Under the pieces are notes generated by a model. It had not been told where the DNA came from. It worked only from the letters and a program-made list of their open reading frames with translations, and did no database searches. A program made the position numbers and the translations under genes. Shown one piece after another: positions 25,441-37,083 of a stretch of DNA of 64,000 nucleotides. Position 1 is the first letter of the stretch; each line of letters starts with the position of its first letter. Location of the stretch: assembly GCA_965207945.1 (NCBI GenBank), contig OZ242303.1, positions 930,001 to 994,000 of the forward strand, read 5' to 3'. Source of the DNA: JAAOII01 sp965207945. Its GTDB lineage: Bacteria; Pseudomonadota; Gammaproteobacteria; CBDBNL01; JAAOII01.

Positions 25441-25794
25441 TTATTGTTCTGACTGTTTATTATTTATCTTATCCTTTGTCGGAATATTATCTTCAGCCCT
25501 TTTTATACGAGCGTTCTTAGGGTCTATTGTTAACGGGCGGTATATCTCAATACGATCCCCTGCTTTCAATTCATAAGTGTCCAATTCTTTGATTTCCTTG
25601 CCAAATATCCCTGCTCCATAAGAAAGCATTTTAACTTCATCCGGCACCTTATGGAATTTTTTGAATATATCTGATGCGGCTACTGCATCCTTAATCTTAG
25701 TCCCCCGCGGAACTGTAATTTTCACTATATGCTGCTCCTGCGGGAAAGCAAGAGCTATTTCAATGGAGATACTATCTACGCTCATAGATTTCAT
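25441..25794 (-). CDS. rnfH: RnfH-family ubiquitin-like protein
   Basis: 117 residues. EIALAFPQEQHIVKITVPRGTKIKDAV and DRIEIYRPLTIDPKNAR are the family signatures (beta-grasp fold; quoted segments separate). Its role is unclear, although it is usually paired with ratA. The start overlaps the end of ratA by 23 bp. It is convergent with bamE, with 5 bp between the stops. Confidence 0.85.
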   Translation of the reverse strand: MKSMSVDSISIEIALAFPQEQHIVKITVPRGTKIKDAVAASDIFKKFHKVPDEVKMLSYGAGIFGKEIKELDTYELKAGDRIEIYRPLTIDPKNARIKRAEDNIPTKDKINNKQSEQ

Positions 25795-26242
25795 TAGCTC
25801 GTTGCATCATCCGTTCCATTAAAGTTTGCCATATATTATCTATAAACCTGTTGGCTAAGAAGCCCATTAGTGAATTTTTCATCTCGTACTTGCAGTTAAA
25901 TTCAATCAAACATCCCTCTTTATGAGGCGAAAAAGACCATTCTCCTTCTAGCTGGCGCATATCTCCTTCAACTAAGCTCATTTTAATAAATTCATAAGGT
26001 CGTTGAGTATTTTCGGTTGTCATATCTACTTGTATCTTACCTTTCCTAAAAGAAAGTTTAGCTTGCTCTTTTTTCACCTCTTCTTTCGCCCCATTATTTT
26101 TGGTAGGATTGTTAATAGTGGATATAACATAAGAATCCTCACATGCTGGAACAAAATCGCGGTAAGAGTTAACATCCGCTACCAAAGAAAACATTTGCTT
26201 ACAGTCATAAGGATAGCTATCAATTTTATAAATTCTACCCAT
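25772..26242 (-). CDS. ratA: RatA family START/cyclase-like protein (toxin or CoQ-binding)
   Basis: 156 residues. YPYDCKQMFSLVADVNSY and DFVPACEDSYVI are the polyketide cyclase/START-family N-terminus, and IEFNCKYEMKNSLMGFLANRF is typical of RatA/PasT. RatA was reported in E. coli as a blocker of 70S ribosome association; related proteins bind ubiquinone (Coq10-like). It overlaps rnfH and is divergent from smpB, an arrangement common in Gammaproteobacteria. A TATAAT lies 9 nt before the ATG (short leader). Confidence 0.85.
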   Translation of the reverse strand: MGRIYKIDSYPYDCKQMFSLVADVNSYRDFVPACEDSYVISTINNPTKNNGAKEEVKKEQAKLSFRKGKIQVDMTTENTQRPYEFIKMSLVEGDMRQLEGEWSFSPHKEGCLIEFNCKYEMKNSLMGFLANRFIDNIWQTLMERMMQRANEIYERR

Positions 26243-26251
26243 ATTAGTTTA

Positions 26252-26257
26252 ATTATA
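26252..26257 (-). promoter_or_regulatory. -10 box of ratA-rnfH
   Basis: TATAAT on the reverse strand, 9 nt before ATG 26242. This predicts a 2-3 nt leader, almost leaderless. Confidence 0.45.
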
Positions 26258-26286
26258 AGCAACTAGCACATAAAATATTTCATTGT

Positions 26287-26748
26287 ATGGCAAGAAAATC
26301 ATCCCCAAATACTATTTGTGACAATCGGCGCGCTTACTACGACTATGAACTCGTAGAAGAGTATGAGGCAGGATTGGCATTGGAGGGCTGGGAAGTTAAA
26401 AGTTTAAGAGATAAAAGAGCTCAAATAGCTGGAGCTTATGTCAAATGGTTAGGTGATGAGCTATTCCTCATAGGATCACATGTTAACCCACTGCAAACAA
26501 TCAATACCCATAAAGAATACAAATATGATCGTAGCCGTAAACTGCTTCTTCATAGAAAAGAAATAAATAAGATTAAGGGCGCACTGCAAAAAAAGGGATT
26601 GAGTTGTGTTCCTTTAAAACTTAAGTGGAAAGGACAACTAGTGAAGTGTGTTATTGCAATTGCTCGCGGTAAGAAATTACATGATAAGAGAGAGACAATT
26701 AAAGAAAGAGATCTTCAACGCAGCTCTGATCGCGAGTTAAAACTATAA
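26287..26748 (+). CDS. smpB: SsrA-binding protein SmpB
   Basis: 153 residues. NRRAYYDYELVEEYEAGLAL and GWEVKSLRDKRAQI are the OB-fold tmRNA-binding region, and the basic tail (HDKRETIKERD) is present. SmpB delivers tmRNA to stalled ribosomes. It is convergent with the ssrA gene only 26 bp away, so the trans-translation partners lie side by side. Confidence 0.95.
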   Translation: MARKSSPNTICDNRRAYYDYELVEEYEAGLALEGWEVKSLRDKRAQIAGAYVKWLGDELFLIGSHVNPLQTINTHKEYKYDRSRKLLLHRKEINKIKGALQKKGLSCVPLKLKWKGQLVKCVIAIARGKKLHDKRETIKERDLQRSSDRELKL

Positions 26749-26774
26749 AAGATTTATAAATAATATAAAAAAAT

Positions 26775-27120
26775 ATGGAGGCGGCGGGAGTTGAACCCGC
26801 GTCCGCTTTACTTCCATTTGCAGGTCTACATACTTAGCCGATTCTTACTATTCCGACATTGCTGAAACGGCAAACCAATCATCGAAAGTCCTGATAAAAA
26901 TTTAACCTTACTTATCTCAGGTCATAAGCAAAGCGATCCTGTGTGGACCTCTTCCGAAGCCGTTCCACAGGAAAAACAACAACGGAAGTTAGCCAATTAA
27001 GCGGCTAAAGCGTAACTTTCTTTTTCGCCAGTTACAACTGTTTTGCGACTTTTTAACGAGCTATCGCGGCTCGATATGCACTAACAAACTTTGGAAAAAC
27101 GTCGAATCCAGAACGCCCCC
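26775..27120 (-). ncRNA. ssrA: Transfer-messenger RNA
   Basis: About 346 nt on the reverse strand. The 5' end GGGGGCGTTCTGGATTCGACG and the 3' end with the T-arm GGTTCAACTCCCGCCGCC match E. coli ssrA. The acceptor arm 5' GGGGGCG pairs with 3' CGCCTCC, including the conserved G3-U pair. CCA is not encoded, because A then TAT follow. The tag frame ends AGT TAC GCT TTA GCC GCT TAA, giving ...ESYALAA. By alignment to E. coli the resume codon is probably GTA, giving VTGEKESYALAA, but this is uncertain. A T-run follows the 3' end and could terminate transcription. Confidence 0.93.
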
Positions 27121-27327
27121 AAAATCTATAACTATATCTATGATATATGAGCATTATAATATTTTTATACCTTTTTTAACGTTTTTGTGTAAAAAAACAT
27201 GAACTTTATAATTGATATCTATCTCTTATGCACTTTTGTTATATATAATATATTATTCTATATAGATATAATATAATCTTGATGAATATTATACACTTAA
27301 CATGTTTAACTAATATTTTTTATTGTA

Positions 27328-27357
27328 CAGCTCAAAATTATACAGCTCAAAATTATA
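27328..27357 (+). repeat. 15-bp tandem duplication abutting the pgi start codon
   Basis: Two exact copies of CAGCTCAAAATTATA, at 27328-27342 and 27343-27357, are followed directly by ATG. The duplication moves -10-like sequence relative to the start codon (TATACA at 27339-27344, TATAAT overlapping the ATG). It may alter pgi expression. The AT-rich remainder of the 27121-27327 gap shows no gene. Confidence 0.75.
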
Positions 27358-28995
27358 ATGTCACAAGATATACTAACTCGGCTTGACCTGCATCATCAGA
27401 CAATGCAGAGCTTTGATATGCGTCAAGCATTTGCAGATGATAAGCGACAAAAACGTGTAAATGATTTTTACCTAACCCCCTGCGACTTATACATTGACTA
27501 TTCCAAGAATTTAATTACAAAAGAAACAATTAATTTACTACTGGAACTTGCTAAACAAAAAGGGGTTGTGGAATTATTTATGGCACAGTGCAAAGGAGAA
27601 ATAGTTAATCCAACTGAAAATATGCCAGCGTTACACACTGCTATGAGAGCCCTTGTTACCGATGAATATAGTGAAAGAGCGGATGAGGAAGCCCAGATTG
27701 CTCGTGAGGTGCGTAACAGAATTTATGTACTTAACCAAAAAATTATTACTGGCAAGTTACTTGGCATAAGTGGAAAACCCATTTCAAGAGTAGTAAACTT
27801 TGGAATTGGTGGCTCCTATTTAGGCGCTTCAATGATTTGTAACGCCCTACCCGCGCAGCCCAATGCCCCTAAAGTTGAATTTGTTGCGTCATTATCCCCA
27901 GATGCTATGAGTTTAGATGACTTAGAGACCACATTGTTTATTATATCTTCTAAGTCATTTACCACTGAAGAAACCCTGACCTGTGTATCTCGTGTATTAG
28001 ATAGCTATCATGGAGACAAGAAAAAATTCCTTGCGCAGCACTTTTATGCCGTTACGGCTACGGTGGATAAAGCAAAAGAGTTTGGAGTAAATGATGAAAA
28101 TATACTAAAAATGCCTAAATCAGTCGGCGGAAGATTTTCTTTATGGTCTGCAATTGGTATGCCTATCATTCTCCATTGCGGCAAAAGAGCTTTTGAGCAA
28201 TTACTGCGTGGAGCACGGGATATGGATAACCATTGCCTTAATTCTACACCCGCAAATAACCCTGCGCTAATTATGGCACTATTGTCTTATTGGTATGTTA
28301 ATTACTGGCAATCCTCAACTATCTGCATTAATACTTATGAGCATCTACTAGCTGGATTTTCAGGTTTTCTACAGCAGCTGGTAATGGAAAGTTGTGGCAA
28401 GAGCACACCTATAACAAATAGTGATGACAATAGCAATTACATAGCCCCTGTAAAGAGCGAGATCCTCTGGGGCGGAGAAGGTACTGCAATCCAGCACTCG
28501 TATATGCAACTATGCCACCAAGGAGATAAGTTTATACCTATGGACTTTATCTTTGGCGCTCTGCCTCCGGATGCTAATAATAAGAGCCAGTATGAGCTAA
28601 AAATGCACAGCACACTTGTTGCTCATGCGCTGGCACAAAGTCAAGCGCTGCTTATGGGGCGTAGTGAGAAAGAAGCACAAGAAGAAGCCAATAATAAGGG
28701 CTTACCCGTTGAATATGCAAAGCATCTTATTATGTCTGGTAACAGGCCAAATACATGCATAGTATACAAATCACTGACTCCCTACTCTCTTGGAACACTG
28801 GTGTCTTTATATGAGCATAAGACAGCTATGTTTGGTTATTTATCTTCTATTAATCCTTTTGATCAATGGGGGGTAGAACTTGGAAAACAGCTCAGTAAAC
28901 AAATAAAAGAGCAGCTTATAGGTAATGTTCAAGAGCAGAGCGGGCAAGATGGCTCGACATCTGAATTAATAAACTATATAAGAGCTAATTCATAG
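27358..28995 (+). CDS. pgi: Glucose-6-phosphate isomerase
   Basis: 545 residues. VNFGIGGSYLGASM, SKSFTTEETL, KSVGGRFSLWSAIGMPI and FDQWGVELGKQL are the family signatures in the correct order. PGI interconverts glucose-6-phosphate and fructose-6-phosphate. A single gene with no sugar-uptake neighbours, it probably serves gluconeogenesis and cell-envelope sugar supply. It is preceded by a 15-bp tandem repeat and followed by a stem-loop shared with the convergent ogt gene. Confidence 0.96.
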   Translation: MSQDILTRLDLHHQTMQSFDMRQAFADDKRQKRVNDFYLTPCDLYIDYSKNLITKETINLLLELAKQKGVVELFMAQCKGEIVNPTENMPALHTAMRALVTDEYSERADEEAQIAREVRNRIYVLNQKIITGKLLGISGKPISRVVNFGIGGSYLGASMICNALPAQPNAPKVEFVASLSPDAMSLDDLETTLFIISSKSFTTEETLTCVSRVLDSYHGDKKKFLAQHFYAVTATVDKAKEFGVNDENILKMPKSVGGRFSLWSAIGMPIILHCGKRAFEQLLRGARDMDNHCLNSTPANNPALIMALLSYWYVNYWQSSTICINTYEHLLAGFSGFLQQLVMESCGKSTPITNSDDNSNYIAPVKSEILWGGEGTAIQHSYMQLCHQGDKFIPMDFIFGALPPDANNKSQYELKMHSTLVAHALAQSQALLMGRSEKEAQEEANNKGLPVEYAKHLIMSGNRPNTCIVYKSLTPYSLGTLVSLYEHKTAMFGYLSSINPFDQWGVELGKQLSKQIKEQLIGNVQEQSGQDGSTSELINYIRANS

Positions 28996-29077
28996 GCACA
29001 AAGAAATTAACAGCCCTATTCGTTTGAATAGGATAAACAGAAGACATGTATAGCACTCGCACCCTAAAAGAGTATAA

Positions 29078-29094
29078 CAGGCATATTATGCCTG
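29078..29094. terminator. Stem-loop between pgi and ogt
   Basis: CAGGCAT and ATGCCTG pair over a 3-nt loop, sited between convergent genes. A short T-rich stretch follows on the forward side. It is probably a bidirectional terminator. Confidence 0.5.
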
Positions 29095-29111
29095 AATATT
29101 GTTGAATGTTT

Positions 29112-29654
29112 TTAGCTAGTTAGCTGAGATTTCTCTAAATTTAAAAGATGCTTTTTCCATTTAGCTCCCCATCTATAATGAGAACAATCATTAGAACTAG
29201 CAAAATTGGCGGGAACTACTCTGTGGCAAGGAATTACTATGGCATGACGGTTAGCGGAACATGCTCCCCCTACAGATCGTGCTGCGGTTTTATTTTTCCC
29301 TACTTTTTCAGCAAGTCCACCATAAGTTATAGTTTCTCCGTAGGGTATTTGTTGCATTTTTTGCCATAAACGTAATCGGTAATCGCTTGCAATTAAATGC
29401 AATGGAAGAGCTGATAGATCTTTGATCTTGCCATCTAAGTAAGATAGAATGACTCCTAAATAATCCACGGATGCTTTGCTATCTTTTAGCAAGTTATCTG
29501 AAGAAAAATCCGTGTTTAATTCCTCTTTTGCTTGTTCTTGGTTATCACTTAATATGATTCTTGTAATACCTGCTTGATTGCAGGCAACCAATATTGCGCC
29601 CAGGTTGATATTATTCTTTGGGGTGGCTTGCGCTATTGAATACTCTATAATCAT
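29112..29654 (-). CDS. ogt: Methylated-DNA--protein-cysteine methyltransferase
   Basis: 180 residues. IPYGETITYGGLAEKVG, then GACSANRHAIVIPCHRVVPA with the PCHRV active-site Cys, and YRWGAKWKKHLLNLE at the end. This is the MGMT domain that removes O6-alkyl groups from guanine. The N-terminal half resembles the C-terminal module of Ada more than Ogt, but there is no Ada sensor domain. The start overlaps the stop of the EamA gene by 4 bp (ATGA), so translation is coupled. Confidence 0.88.
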   Translation of the reverse strand: MIIEYSIAQATPKNNINLGAILVACNQAGITRIILSDNQEQAKEELNTDFSSDNLLKDSKASVDYLGVILSYLDGKIKDLSALPLHLIASDYRLRLWQKMQQIPYGETITYGGLAEKVGKNKTAARSVGGACSANRHAIVIPCHRVVPANFASSNDCSHYRWGAKWKKHLLNLEKSQLTS

Positions 29655-30556
29655 GCTAATTTCTTTATCTTGTAGTTAAGTAATACTAATCCTAAAAAAA
29701 TAACTCCCATGCCAACATACATATTAGAAGTAAGGACTTCATCCAGTACAATCCAGCCAACAAATATAGCGATAGGAGGAATAAGGAAGGTAACTATAGA
29801 AACATTGGTAGCATCCACTTTTGAAAGCAAATAGTAAAAAACCATGAAAGCTGTTCCTGTGCCAATTAATGACATAAACATCAATGAAAACCATACCCCC
29901 GAAGTTTGTGCCGGCTGTGGTAACCCTTCAATCAAATAAACAAAAGGAAAAAGTATAACAGCCGCACAAATTAATGTTGTAGAACATATAACTAATGGAT
30001 GAATCTTATTATTATTTTTATCTATGACTGTGTTAATAATGGTCTTACCAAACATAAGACCTATGCCATAAGATAACGAAGCTCCTAATATAAAGAATTG
30101 TCCTAAGCTGCGCAAATCAAAACTTTTCAATGAATCCAAGCCAAAGATGATCGCAATGCCCAGTATACCTAAGATTAATCCAATTATCTTCGTGGGATGA
30201 AGCCGTTCATTTTGCAAAAAATAATGTGCCAAAATCGCAGTGAATATTGGGGTGGAAGCATTTAGTATAGATGATAATCCAGCTTCTATGTACTGCTGCC
30301 CTATAGCTATAAGCACGAAAGGCAATGCAACAGCAAACATCCCCGTCAAACAACAAAATCCCCAGAATCTTATGTCACGTGGGAACCTAAGCCCCATTAT
30401 ATAAACAATGACTATGGTGAAAATTGCTGCGGGAGTTATTCTCCAAAACATGACAGATAAAGGACTAATTTCCGTTAGCCCCATCTCAATTGCTGTGAAA
30501 GAAGTTGCCCATGAAAAGGCAAGAAAAAACAATAGCATCCAGTGGACTATACTCAT
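29651..30556 (-). CDS. EamA/DMT-family membrane transporter
   Basis: 301 residues with ten predicted membrane helices in two EamA repeats. The first repeat carries FSWATSFTAIEMGL and the second ILGASLSYGIGLMFGK, both typical of drug/metabolite transporters. The substrate cannot be predicted. It is the first gene of a two-gene unit with ogt. A TATAAT 7 nt before the ATG predicts a leaderless mRNA. Confidence 0.82.
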   Translation of the reverse strand: MSIVHWMLLFFLAFSWATSFTAIEMGLTEISPLSVMFWRITPAAIFTIVIVYIMGLRFPRDIRFWGFCCLTGMFAVALPFVLIAIGQQYIEAGLSSILNASTPIFTAILAHYFLQNERLHPTKIIGLILGILGIAIIFGLDSLKSFDLRSLGQFFILGASLSYGIGLMFGKTIINTVIDKNNNKIHPLVICSTTLICAAVILFPFVYLIEGLPQPAQTSGVWFSLMFMSLIGTGTAFMVFYYLLSKVDATNVSIVTFLIPPIAIFVGWIVLDEVLTSNMYVGMGVIFLGLVLLNYKIKKLA

Positions 30557-30563
30557 AGCAATT

Positions 30564-30569
30564 ATTATA
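30564..30569 (-). promoter_or_regulatory. -10 box of the EamA-ogt unit
   Basis: TATAAT on the reverse strand, 7 nt before ATG 30556. Confidence 0.55.
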
Positions 30570-30657
30570 CAAGCTTAGTTGCTTATATTATAAAATTGGA
30601 GGGGAAAATAAAAAAATATTAGAATTAAAAAAGTAAAATTTGAATGAAAGCGATATA

Positions 30658-30678
30658 GCTCATATAAATAGAATGAGC
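30658..30678 (-). terminator. Weak stem-loop downstream of 23S rRNA
   Basis: GCTCAT pairs with ATGAGC over a 9-nt loop. T-rich sequence follows on the reverse strand. It could end the 23S transcript before the EamA promoter. No 5S gene is present between the 23S 3' end and 30556. Confidence 0.3.
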
Positions 30679-30717
30679 ATTATCAATGTACGTCTGTGTC
30701 AAGTATTCGCTGTAATG

Positions 30718-33637
<2,920 letters not shown>

Positions 33638-34204
33638 ACATAACGCCGAATACTTGAAAGAATATAAATATTCTCTCAGACGTTAATTAATAAATCGCTT
33701 TCAATTCAAAATTTTACAAAACTCGTATCAAGAAGATACGATCATATAGATGTCTATTATAGTCAACTATACTTACTATTGGGGTCTAACACCCAATAAA
33801 TATCAGTATATTGATAATATACTGACAATAGTTATGATTATATGGCATGTTATTGCATAAACAATATAAAGATTTAATTATTTTCTCTTATTTAATAAAA
33901 AATATTAATAAAATACATCCTTACACCAGATAAATTAACTATGTAGATTATTATACAACCATTATAGTAACCAAAATACACGATGTTTAATAATATATGC
34001 ATAATTAATTTATTAATTAACAAATTAGGCAACAATGTCATATAATAGTAATTAATTGTTTTAACATTACTGAGAGTAATGTATTCAGTTACATAATATT
34101 TTATTGGATGATATATCATAGTACCTTATATAGAGGGAGTGGGAATGTGTGTGGTTTACCCTCTTTGCGATGTTGGTATGCTTACTTTTGTCAATGGACA
34201 TATC
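33638..34204 (-). other. 23S leader region with a series of stem-loops; no gene seen
   Basis: About 565 bp, very A+T-rich. No 16S, tRNA or credible ORF is visible. Three hairpins lie upstream of the 23S 5' end: CGTATC/GATACG at 33724-33740, TATTGGG/CCCAATA at 33777-33798, and TCAGTATAT/ATATACTGA at 33803-33825. Candidate -10 sequences for a 23S promoter on the reverse strand include TATAAT at 33966-33961. This is probably the separate promoter and leader of an unlinked 23S gene. Confidence 0.45.
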
Positions 34205-34210
34205 TATAAT
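34205..34210 (+). promoter_or_regulatory. -10 box of the ROK gene
   Basis: TATAAT, 7 nt before ATG 34218. A leaderless transcript is predicted. Confidence 0.55.
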
Positions 34211-34217
34211 TTAATAT

Positions 34218-35471
34218 ATGAAAAATCCTTCCACAACAAACTCAAATAACCCACTACTACCTAATATAATTGGTCAGGGTAAAAATGCGCTGGCTATAAG
34301 GCATCAAAATGAACTGGCTGTCCTTAGGTTTCTCATGATTAATAAAAAGGCCTCTCGTCTTGACCTCGCACTTTCATTAGGAATTACTTCCCAAGCAATA
34401 GCTATCATTACCAGTAACTTGCTTAAGAAAAAAATGATAAAAATAATTGGAAAGCAATATGACAATATTCCTGGACAACCGCCAGCCATATATGCGCTAA
34501 ATCCTGAAGCAGTTATTTCACTTGGAATTAATATAGGAAGAACTCATACTGATGTAATGCTAATTAATTTTTGTGGGAGGTACTGTCAAAATAGACATTT
34601 TGATTATGACTATCCAGAGCCACAAAAAATATTGGAATATATACTTTCTGAATATAAAAATATAAAAGCCGGCTTAAACAAAGAACAAATTTCCAGATTT
34701 CTTGGGGCGGGAATCAGCATGCCCTATCACATGCATATATGGAACAAAGAATTAAAATTCTCCAAAGAAATAATGGCACAATGGGAGAATACCAATATAC
34801 ATGATGATATTAATAAAAATATCAAACTTCCTATATTTTATGAAAATGATGCTACAGCAGCGACTATAGGCGAAATATTCTACGGAGCCAAGCGTAAAAT
34901 AAATTCTTTTATGTATATATACATTGGAACCTTTCCTGGCGGCGGCGTGGTAATAAATGGAAAACTTGTGCATGGACATAATAATAGTGCTGGAGCTGTA
35001 GGAGGAATATTAGTTCCCCCGAGTAATCTACTGAAGAATAAAAGTAACGGAAGTAATAATTTAAATAGTGCTCCCGTGCAACTAATACAGCGTGCTTCCC
35101 TTAATGAGTTACGCAAGTACTTAGCAAAGGACGACATCATATTTAATAAGTTCACTAAACTTTTTAGTAGCTTAGAAAAAGATGCTAGAGTACGTGGATA
35201 TGTAGAGGATTGGGTTAATGATATCTCTGAGGCAATTGCCTACGCTACAATATCGGCTAACGCATTAATGGATTTTGAGGGTGTAGTTATTGATGCTGCT
35301 CTCCCTGATTTTTGGATACAGAAAATTGTTGATGAAAGTCAAAAACATTATAAAAATTTAGAACATAAGGGAATACCCGAACCCCAATTTATTAAGGGTT
35401 CGCACGGGGTGAATGCTCGTGCCCTCGGCAGTGCCGCCTTAGCAATATACAAAAATTTTAGTAACGCCTAA
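34218..35471 (+). CDS. ROK-family transcriptional regulator
   Basis: 417 residues. An N-terminal winged-helix region (residues 30-80: VLRFLMINKKASRLDLALSL, then GITSQAIAIITSNLLKKKMI) precedes a ROK sugar-kinase-like domain with LGINIGRTHTDVML and YENDATAATIGE. The usual glycine-rich segment follows as GAVGGILVPPSN, but the ROK zinc motif CxCGxxGCxE is absent. It should repress or activate genes in response to a sugar. No sugar uptake or catabolism genes flank it, so its targets lie elsewhere. The leaderless -10 box supports the start. Confidence 0.78.
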   Translation: MKNPSTTNSNNPLLPNIIGQGKNALAIRHQNELAVLRFLMINKKASRLDLALSLGITSQAIAIITSNLLKKKMIKIIGKQYDNIPGQPPAIYALNPEAVISLGINIGRTHTDVMLINFCGRYCQNRHFDYDYPEPQKILEYILSEYKNIKAGLNKEQISRFLGAGISMPYHMHIWNKELKFSKEIMAQWENTNIHDDINKNIKLPIFYENDATAATIGEIFYGAKRKINSFMYIYIGTFPGGGVVINGKLVHGHNNSAGAVGGILVPPSNLLKNKSNGSNNLNSAPVQLIQRASLNELRKYLAKDDIIFNKFTKLFSSLEKDARVRGYVEDWVNDISEAIAYATISANALMDFEGVVIDAALPDFWIQKIVDESQKHYKNLEHKGIPEPQFIKGSHGVNARALGSAALAIYKNFSNA

Positions 35472-35502
35472 TCCAATTAAATAAAAAGGGGTGCAATCTC
35501 AA

Positions 35503-36975
35503 CTAAAATTGATTATTTGTTCCTATGTAAGGATAAATAATCGTGCGTGATTTGCCTTTATAGGTTAATACTATCGGCTCTAGCCGCTGTAAGTTATCAA
35601 AATACTTAGAGAACTTTGTTTCATCAGATTTAAAAGAAAATAAGAGTACATCTTCTCCTATGGGGATCTGTTTGTCAATATACTCATAATGACTGTTAAT
35701 ACCAAAAACATACTTATAAGGCAATAATTCTTTCTCTGAAAAACACAAAATAGCATGTACCTGATATGAAGTACCGAATAGATACGCATTAGGGTACTCT
35801 TTTTGTAGTTCATTTATTTCATAACTCAATTGCTCATAAGAAAAAAATCTTTTGGACAAAGAAGGATGATCGGTATATATGACATAAAACAACAACCCTG
35901 TAACCAATATCTGTGAAACATAGTGAATATAGCGTAAAGAAGTTGCAAACTTTGTTAATTGATAGTTATAAATTGAAAATAGCATAAGCATAAGCAATCC
36001 AGTAAAAGCAATCCAATTTAGGTAAACGTCATTGAAAAAACTAACTATAAGTAAGAATAATAAGGGTAAATAAGTAATGAAAGCTATAAGATTAATATTG
36101 GTATAGCTTTTTTTGCTAATTGTCAATAAGCCCATCCTTATTAATGTAAAAACTGCCGCAGGTCCTACAACTAGAATTAATCCGCCAATAAAAAGATGTG
36201 GATTGGATTTGTAATCTCGTACCCCTCCTACATTACCTGCCAAATGGCTAAGATGAAAAGTAAAACCAACCCACTCATTCATCGCATTCCATACTATCAT
36301 AGGCAAACAAAATACAAAAGAAATTAGCATAGCAACCCAAGGACCGGGGGTTACAATATGCCGTCTGCCATTTACAGTCGTTAAAAGAAGCAAAAAAGCG
36401 CTCCCTCCCCAAAGAACGGCGCTATATTTGGAAAGAAGTGCCAAACCAAACCATATACCACACATTATCCAATGTTTGAATGCCAATGATGATTTAGCTT
36501 TTCCGTTATAAGCATGATAAAAGCTTAACAGACACAAGGATAAAAAGAGCATTAATGGAGAATCATGAGTCCATATAGTCCCTATAAGCAAAGTAGCAGG
36601 AGAAATTAATAGCGCGTAAGCAAATAAAATAACGGATTTATTGGCAATCAAAGAATTATTTTTATTATCGTTATCTGTGTCATGTTTAATATGGTCCTGT
36701 ATGATTAACGCTAATAATCTAGTTAATACCAATCCAGATAATACAATAAATAGAGTTGCTAACAGACGTATTTTGATTGGAGATATCTCACCAAACCATG
36801 ATAAAGGAACCAACAACCAAGCAACCAAAGGACCAGGTGATAGATAGTAGGATAATGACAGTTCTTGTGACATACTCCAGTAAAATGCTTCATCTGGATG
36901 CAGTGGCAATGAATAATAAAAAGCAATATGTACTACAAAAGGGAGCAGTACCAACAGAATAAAAAGTCGTAACAT
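35503..36975 (-). CDS. PMT/ArnT-like membrane glycosyltransferase (GT-C fold)
   Basis: 490 residues with a dozen hydrophobic segments. PLHPDEAFYWSMSQ near the N-terminus carries the Asp/Glu of GT-C enzymes, and the YYLSPGPLVAWLLVPL stretch is typical of the PMT_2/GT83 group. It should transfer a sugar from a polyprenyl phosphate onto lipid A, protein or a glycolipid at the outer face of the inner membrane. The acceptor is unknown. The C-terminal 120 residues form a soluble domain. It is a stand-alone gene. Confidence 0.78.
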   Translation of the reverse strand: MLRLFILLVLLPFVVHIAFYYSLPLHPDEAFYWSMSQELSLSYYLSPGPLVAWLLVPLSWFGEISPIKIRLLATLFIVLSGLVLTRLLALIIQDHIKHDTDNDNKNNSLIANKSVILFAYALLISPATLLIGTIWTHDSPLMLFLSLCLLSFYHAYNGKAKSSLAFKHWIMCGIWFGLALLSKYSAVLWGGSAFLLLLTTVNGRRHIVTPGPWVAMLISFVFCLPMIVWNAMNEWVGFTFHLSHLAGNVGGVRDYKSNPHLFIGGLILVVGPAAVFTLIRMGLLTISKKSYTNINLIAFITYLPLLFLLIVSFFNDVYLNWIAFTGLLMLMLFSIYNYQLTKFATSLRYIHYVSQILVTGLLFYVIYTDHPSLSKRFFSYEQLSYEINELQKEYPNAYLFGTSYQVHAILCFSEKELLPYKYVFGINSHYEYIDKQIPIGEDVLLFSFKSDETKFSKYFDNLQRLEPIVLTYKGKSRTIIYPYIGTNNQF

Positions 36976-37070
36976 TAGAATGGAAGTATTAATATATAGA
37001 TAACAAAAATATATAAGAATATTAACACATAAAATGGCTATTTATTATGAATAAATCTTTGTAACACTGG

Positions 37071-37076
37071 TATTGT
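37071..37076 (+). promoter_or_regulatory. Possible -10 box of queA
   Basis: TATTGT, 7 nt before ATG 37084. It is weaker than the other examples but has the same spacing. Confidence 0.3.
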
Positions 37077-37083
37077 TAGCAAA

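Noticed and set aside
30570..30700. 5S rRNA downstream of 23S
   Set aside because: I looked for conserved 5S segments on the reverse strand and found only A+T-rich sequence and a weak hairpin.
33892..34119. 75-codon reverse ORF upstream of 23S
   Set aside because: Composition is random A+T-rich (Ile/Tyr/Asn), it has no start signal, and it sits in the probable 23S leader.
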